DNA of 27,250 nt, taken from the NCBI GenBank assembly GCA_016298185.1, contig JAEDDA010000015.1:1-27250 (forward strand). Reading direction: 5' to 3'. The notes under the pieces were generated by a model. The model made no database searches, was not told the DNA's origin, and worked only from the letters and a program-made list of their open reading frames with translations. The position numbers and the translations under genes are program-made. This DNA comes from Bacilli bacterium (GTDB lineage Bacteria; Bacillota_I; Bacilli_A; RFN20; CAG-826). Positions 24,269 to 27,250 of the stretch are shown piece by piece. Positions within the stretch are counted from its first letter, which is position 1, and every line of letters starts with the position of its first letter.

Positions 24269-24278
24269 AATTAAAGAT

Positions 24279-25562
24279 ATGAAAATACTTTTCAAAAACG
24301 CTCGTATATTAAAAATGACCGATGAAAACATTCTCATCGGTAATTTGTTAGTTAAGGATGACCGCATCGCTTATATCGGTAAAGAACTACCAAACGATAA
24401 AGACGTTGATGAAGTTATTGAATGTAACGGCAACATCATTATGCCAGGGTTTAAAAATGCTCATACACATAGTGCGATGTCATTTTTAAGAAGCAAAACT
24501 GATGACCACACATTACAAGATTGGCTATTTAATGTTGTTCTACCAAGAGAAGCTTTGCTTCAACCAGGTGATGTTTATGAAATGGCTAAGATTTCATATT
24601 TGGAATATTTAACAAGTGGTATTACCGCATGTTTTGATCAATATTATTCCCCACTTGAAAGTGCGAAAGCTGCAGAAGAAATGGGAATGAGAATTGTTCT
24701 ACTAGGAACATATAATAAAGAATTCGATTCAGTTCAAAAACTAGTGGACTTCTATCGTAGTACGAACGATAAAGACGGACTTGTCCGTTATTGCTTAGGC
24801 GTACACGCCGAATACACATTAAGCGAAGGTGAACTCGAAAAAGTCGTGGAAGCATGCCACATCTTAAAAGCTCCATTCTATACACACATTGCCGAAACAG
24901 AAAAAGAAGTCAAAGAATGTATTGCTAAAAGAGGTATGACACCAGTTGCTTATTTTGAAAAGATGGGCGCTTTTGATTATGGTGGTGGTGGTTATCATTG
25001 CTGCTGGTTCAATGATGATGATATTGAAATTTTTAAGAGACACAATTGCTCCATTGTTACCTGTCCAGGTAGTAATACAAAATTAGCGAGTGGTATTGCA
25101 CCAATTTGTAAATATTTACAAAAAGGTCTTAATGTCGCAATTGGTACAGACGGTCCAGCAAGTAATAACTCTTTAGATATGTTTAAAGAAATGACACTTA
25201 CATATGCTTTACAAAAAGTGACATTAAAAGATCCAACTGCTTTACCAGCATTTGAATTATTAAAAATGGCCACAGTTAATGGCGCAAAAGCTATGGGATT
25301 GACCGATGCTGATGTTTTAGAAGTTGGTAAGAAAGCCGATATTATCGAACTCGATTTATCTCGTCCAAATATGCAGCCACTTAATAACATAGTTAACAAC
25401 ATCGTTTATAGTGGTAGTAAAGAGAATGTCATCTTAACGATGATTAATGGCAAGATTTTATATCGTAATGGTAAGTTCATGATTAACGAAAACATTAACG
25501 ATATCTATGATAAATGCGCTAAGATTGGCGAAAGAATAGAAAAAGGACTCTTGGAAAAATAG
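24279..25562 (+). CDS. Amidohydrolase of the MTA/SAH deaminase family
   Basis: From this start the protein has 427 aa. It is a metal-dependent amidohydrolase of the MtaD/SsnA group, which deaminates 5'-methylthioadenosine or S-adenosylhomocysteine. Metal-ligand motifs are NAHTHSAM (H62 and H64), later HAEYTLSE, THIAETEKE, the GYHCCWF histidine and GTDGPASNNSLDMF. A short beta-sandwich flanks the TIM barrel at both ends (KILFKNARILK and KENVILTMINGKILYRNGKF). An upstream in-frame ATG at 24255 adds only LIIIIKD-type residues. The later start matches family N-termini and sits behind TATAAT. Substrate specificity within the family (including N-ethylammeline-type) cannot be fixed by sequence reading. 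Confidence 0.88.
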   Translation: MKILFKNARILKMTDENILIGNLLVKDDRIAYIGKELPNDKDVDEVIECNGNIIMPGFKNAHTHSAMSFLRSKTDDHTLQDWLFNVVLPREALLQPGDVYEMAKISYLEYLTSGITACFDQYYSPLESAKAAEEMGMRIVLLGTYNKEFDSVQKLVDFYRSTNDKDGLVRYCLGVHAEYTLSEGELEKVVEACHILKAPFYTHIAETEKEVKECIAKRGMTPVAYFEKMGAFDYGGGGYHCCWFNDDDIEIFKRHNCSIVTCPGSNTKLASGIAPICKYLQKGLNVAIGTDGPASNNSLDMFKEMTLTYALQKVTLKDPTALPAFELLKMATVNGAKAMGLTDADVLEVGKKADIIELDLSRPNMQPLNNIVNNIVYSGSKENVILTMINGKILYRNGKFMINENINDIYDKCAKIGERIEKGLLEK

Positions 25563-25563
25563 T

Positions 25564-26598
25564 ATGGCAATGGTCAAAGGTTATTGCACAAACTGTAATA
25601 AAGAAAACGAAGCCCGCCGTATTTTTGACGTGAATAGCGATACGAGATTTTGCTATTGCCCACATTGTGGTAAAAAATATCGTCCAAGAGTAGCTGTCGC
25701 TAACTATCAACGCACAATAAGTAAATACTTAAAGAAAGCTCGTTTCTTCTTGTTTAACGCCGGTGAAGCTCAATACGCTTATAACCTATATGCGTATGTA
25801 CTAGAACTCGAACCAGAAAACAAAACCGCACAATTAGGAAGATTACTTTCTTTAGCTTACCTCTCCACAGTGAGAAGAAATAGATTCATTGAAGTTTTAC
25901 AACTTCTTGTAATTGAAAAAGATTTATTCCATGACAAAGCATTTGCTCATGAACAATATAACGAATTCTTAATTCACTTAGAAAACTGCACAGAAACATA
26001 TCTCATTAATGTGAAAAAAGCACTTACTTTAAAGGGCTATTTCTATGATGTCGATTGCATCAAATTATACTTTAAACATGTTAAGGATGTTATTGAACTT
26101 AGAAGGTTAATTGTTTCTGAACTTATGGTTATCGGTGTAACCGCGAACTTATCCATCATCAGTGATGAAACAAAAGACTTAGAAAAACAATACAATATGA
26201 CTTGTATAACAGTGGATGGACAAGACCATTCATTAGCCCATTTTACAAAGAACGGCGAGCCAATTATCATCAATGGTGTGAAACAAGAAGACACTCATTT
26301 ATCTCGTTATAGAATGTCTACGCTAGACGTAAATAATAAAAAGAAACTTAACGTCATTCCTGATAAAGTGTTTCCAGTGCTCTATTCTCGCATATATAGA
26401 ACTTCTGAAATCGCTTTACCTTTAGCTATTGTTAATATGGCCATCGCAGTGACAATGTTGGTGCTCTATTTTATATTTATAAAATTAGCATGTGCTCCAT
26501 ATATTATGGGAACATTCATCTTCTTCTTACTTGTGTGTCTATCATTCCTCACATTAAAGATTATCTTTGAATTATTGTTAAAAAAAGCAAGACTTTAA
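25564..26598 (+). CDS. Zinc-ribbon membrane protein of unknown function
   Basis: This 344-aa protein starts with a four-cysteine zinc ribbon (C8-x-x-C11 and C32-P-H-C35). A TPR-like helical stretch follows (about 53-100, YNLYAYVLELEPENKTAQLGR), then a long helical middle. Two C-terminal membrane helices lie at about 281-305 and 311-335. The soluble part is presumably cytoplasmic. Its ATG lies one base after the deaminase stop, so the two are probably co-transcribed. It meets rdgB tail to tail with no intergenic base. No family is recognised; the ribbon suggests nucleic-acid or protein binding. Confidence 0.75.
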   Translation: MAMVKGYCTNCNKENEARRIFDVNSDTRFCYCPHCGKKYRPRVAVANYQRTISKYLKKARFFLFNAGEAQYAYNLYAYVLELEPENKTAQLGRLLSLAYLSTVRRNRFIEVLQLLVIEKDLFHDKAFAHEQYNEFLIHLENCTETYLINVKKALTLKGYFYDVDCIKLYFKHVKDVIELRRLIVSELMVIGVTANLSIISDETKDLEKQYNMTCITVDGQDHSLAHFTKNGEPIIINGVKQEDTHLSRYRMSTLDVNNKKKLNVIPDKVFPVLYSRIYRTSEIALPLAIVNMAIAVTMLVLYFIFIKLACAPYIMGTFIFFLLVCLSFLTLKIIFELLLKKARL

Positions 26599-27201
26599 CT
26601 ATCTCGCTTTTCCATTAATTCTCAAATAAGTTAATAATTTGGTTAAGGCTTTGCCCCTATGGGAAGCCTTATTTTTTTCCTCTTGTCCTGCTTCCGCGAA
26701 TGTTTTCTTCAATTCGTCAGAGACAAATATTGGATCGTATCCGAATCCGCCTTCACCATAAGGCTCTTTAGCAATATGACCGGTGGCAATTCCTTCAAAT
26801 CGAAGCGGCTTATCACTCATATTTAATAAGACAATATTACAGACAAATCTCGCTTTTCTATTATCCTTATCTTTTAAAAATTGTAGGATATTAGAAATCG
26901 CTTTTTCGTGCCCGCCGCATTCACTGGCAAATCTAGCTGAATGGATACCTGGTTTATTATCCATAGCTTCAATCTCTAATCCAGAGTCATCAGCGATAAT
27001 AGGCATGGTGGTTAACTTAGCAACTGCTTCCGCTTTAAGAAGAGCGTTACCGAAGTAGTCAGGAGCGTTTTCCTCAACTTCTTCTGGTCTAAGATTTAAA
27101 TCGTTGAGGCCATAGATAGTCATGCCGTGTGGCGCTAAGATTTCTCTCACCTCTTGTAATTTGTGTTTGTTGTTTGTGGCTAAAATAATTTCAAAATTCA
27201 T
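26599..27201 (-). CDS. rdgB: Non-canonical purine NTP pyrophosphatase (RdgB/HAM1)
   Basis: This 200-aa enzyme of the Ham1/ITPase family removes dITP, ITP and XTP from the nucleotide pool by releasing pyrophosphate. It carries ILATNNKHKLQEV (NTP-binding start), the IADDSGLEIEAM catalytic segment, PGIHSARFA, GEGGFGYDPIFV and KNKASHRGKAL. All these are hallmarks and the length is normal. The start is confirmed by family alignment, yet no Shine-Dalgarno precedes it. Instead GATAAT/TATAAG lies 6-11 bases upstream with TTGTCG further out, so a leaderless mRNA is possible. Confidence 0.95.
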   Translation of the reverse strand: MNFEIILATNNKHKLQEVREILAPHGMTIYGLNDLNLRPEEVEENAPDYFGNALLKAEAVAKLTTMPIIADDSGLEIEAMDNKPGIHSARFASECGGHEKAISNILQFLKDKDNRKARFVCNIVLLNMSDKPLRFEGIATGHIAKEPYGEGGFGYDPIFVSDELKKTFAEAGQEEKNKASHRGKALTKLLTYLRINGKAR

Positions 27202-27207
27202 ACAACT

Positions 27208-27242
27208 ATTATCTTATAAATTTTTATAAAAAGATACGACAA
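27208..27242 (-). promoter_or_regulatory. Candidate rdgB promoter
   Basis: On the minus strand, TTGTCG (27242-27237), an 18-base spacer and TATAAG (27218-27213), overlapping GATAAT (27213-27208), place transcription start within a few bases of the ATG at 27201. Confidence 0.4.
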
Positions 27243-27250
27243 AAAGAAGC

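Noticed and set aside
24255..24278. Earlier in-frame start of the deaminase
   Set aside because: It adds eight mostly hydrophobic residues not expected in this family, and the TATAAT at 24263 would fall inside the gene. The later ATG fits family N-termini. This is not excluded by sequence alone.
24995..25402. 135-aa minus-strand open frame
   Set aside because: It lies antisense within the deaminase gene, whose metal-binding motifs prove the coding strand.
253..27201. Mollicutes genetic code (TGA = Trp)
   Set aside because: All genes are open under the standard bacterial code and use TGG for Trp in conserved motifs. No in-frame TGA interrupts a conserved domain.
1..27250. CRISPR array, insertion sequence, prophage, tRNA or rRNA genes
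   Set aside because: No regularly spaced repeats, transposase or integrase motifs, phage genes, tRNA-like cloverleaf or rRNA sequence were found on reading both strands.

Overview
The window reads as a chromosomal segment of an AT-rich, low-GC Gram-positive bacterium, most likely a Bacilli/Mollicutes-related lineage (an Erysipelotrichia, RF39 or Acholeplasma-like relative). The support is a Tyr T-box leader, many lipobox lipoproteins in place of periplasmic proteins, an MsmX/MalK-type sugar importer, AGA-rich codon use, and stop usage dominated by TAA with TGA almost absent. This placement is an inference from the sequence, not a database result.

Positions 1-252 form a probable divergent promoter region. 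A strongly initiated minus-strand gene leaves the window at base 20, and a LacI-type operator (186-201) lies at the plus-strand promoter. From 253 to 15259 runs one tightly packed, co-directional 12-gene cluster for beta-glucan capture and use. It contains a lipoprotein sugar-binding protein, two MalF/MalG-type permeases, a Big2/CBM-like/FN3-like surface lipoprotein, a GLUG-type beta-helix lipoprotein, a large cytoplasmic glycoside phosphorylase (probably GH161, beta-1,3-glucan phosphorylase), two tandem GH16 laminarinase-type lipoproteins, an MsmX-type ATPase with an unusual coiled-coil insertion, two unrecognised membrane proteins and a YesL/DUF624-like membrane protein. The inferred flow is: GH16 lipoproteins cut glucan at the cell surface, the binding lipoproteins hold it, the ABC importer brings in oligosaccharides, and the phosphorylase releases glucose-1-phosphate.

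Convergent to this cluster is a third GH16 lipoprotein (15303-16730, minus). It has a lichenase-type ExDxE active site and a C-terminal CBM-like module. Divergent from it is a gene that fuses an XRE helix-turn-helix domain to a Fes/feruloyl-esterase-like alpha/beta hydrolase (16888-17979). A 28-bp near-perfect palindrome lies between the two. This regulator-enzyme fusion and its divergon are the best candidate for an undescribed system here.

From 18.0 kb onward the content is mostly housekeeping: a 78-aa orphan protein behind a structured leader that hides its Shine-Dalgarno sequence, an acyl-ACP thioesterase and HI0933/BaiN-type flavoprotein pair, a DinJ/YafQ toxin-antitoxin module, T-box-controlled tyrS, a large membrane-anchored protein with two YpmS-like segments, an MTA/SAH deaminase-family amidohydrolase, a zinc-ribbon membrane protein, and rdgB. 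No tRNA, rRNA, CRISPR array, insertion sequence or prophage gene was seen. No gene-free stretch exceeds 300 bases.
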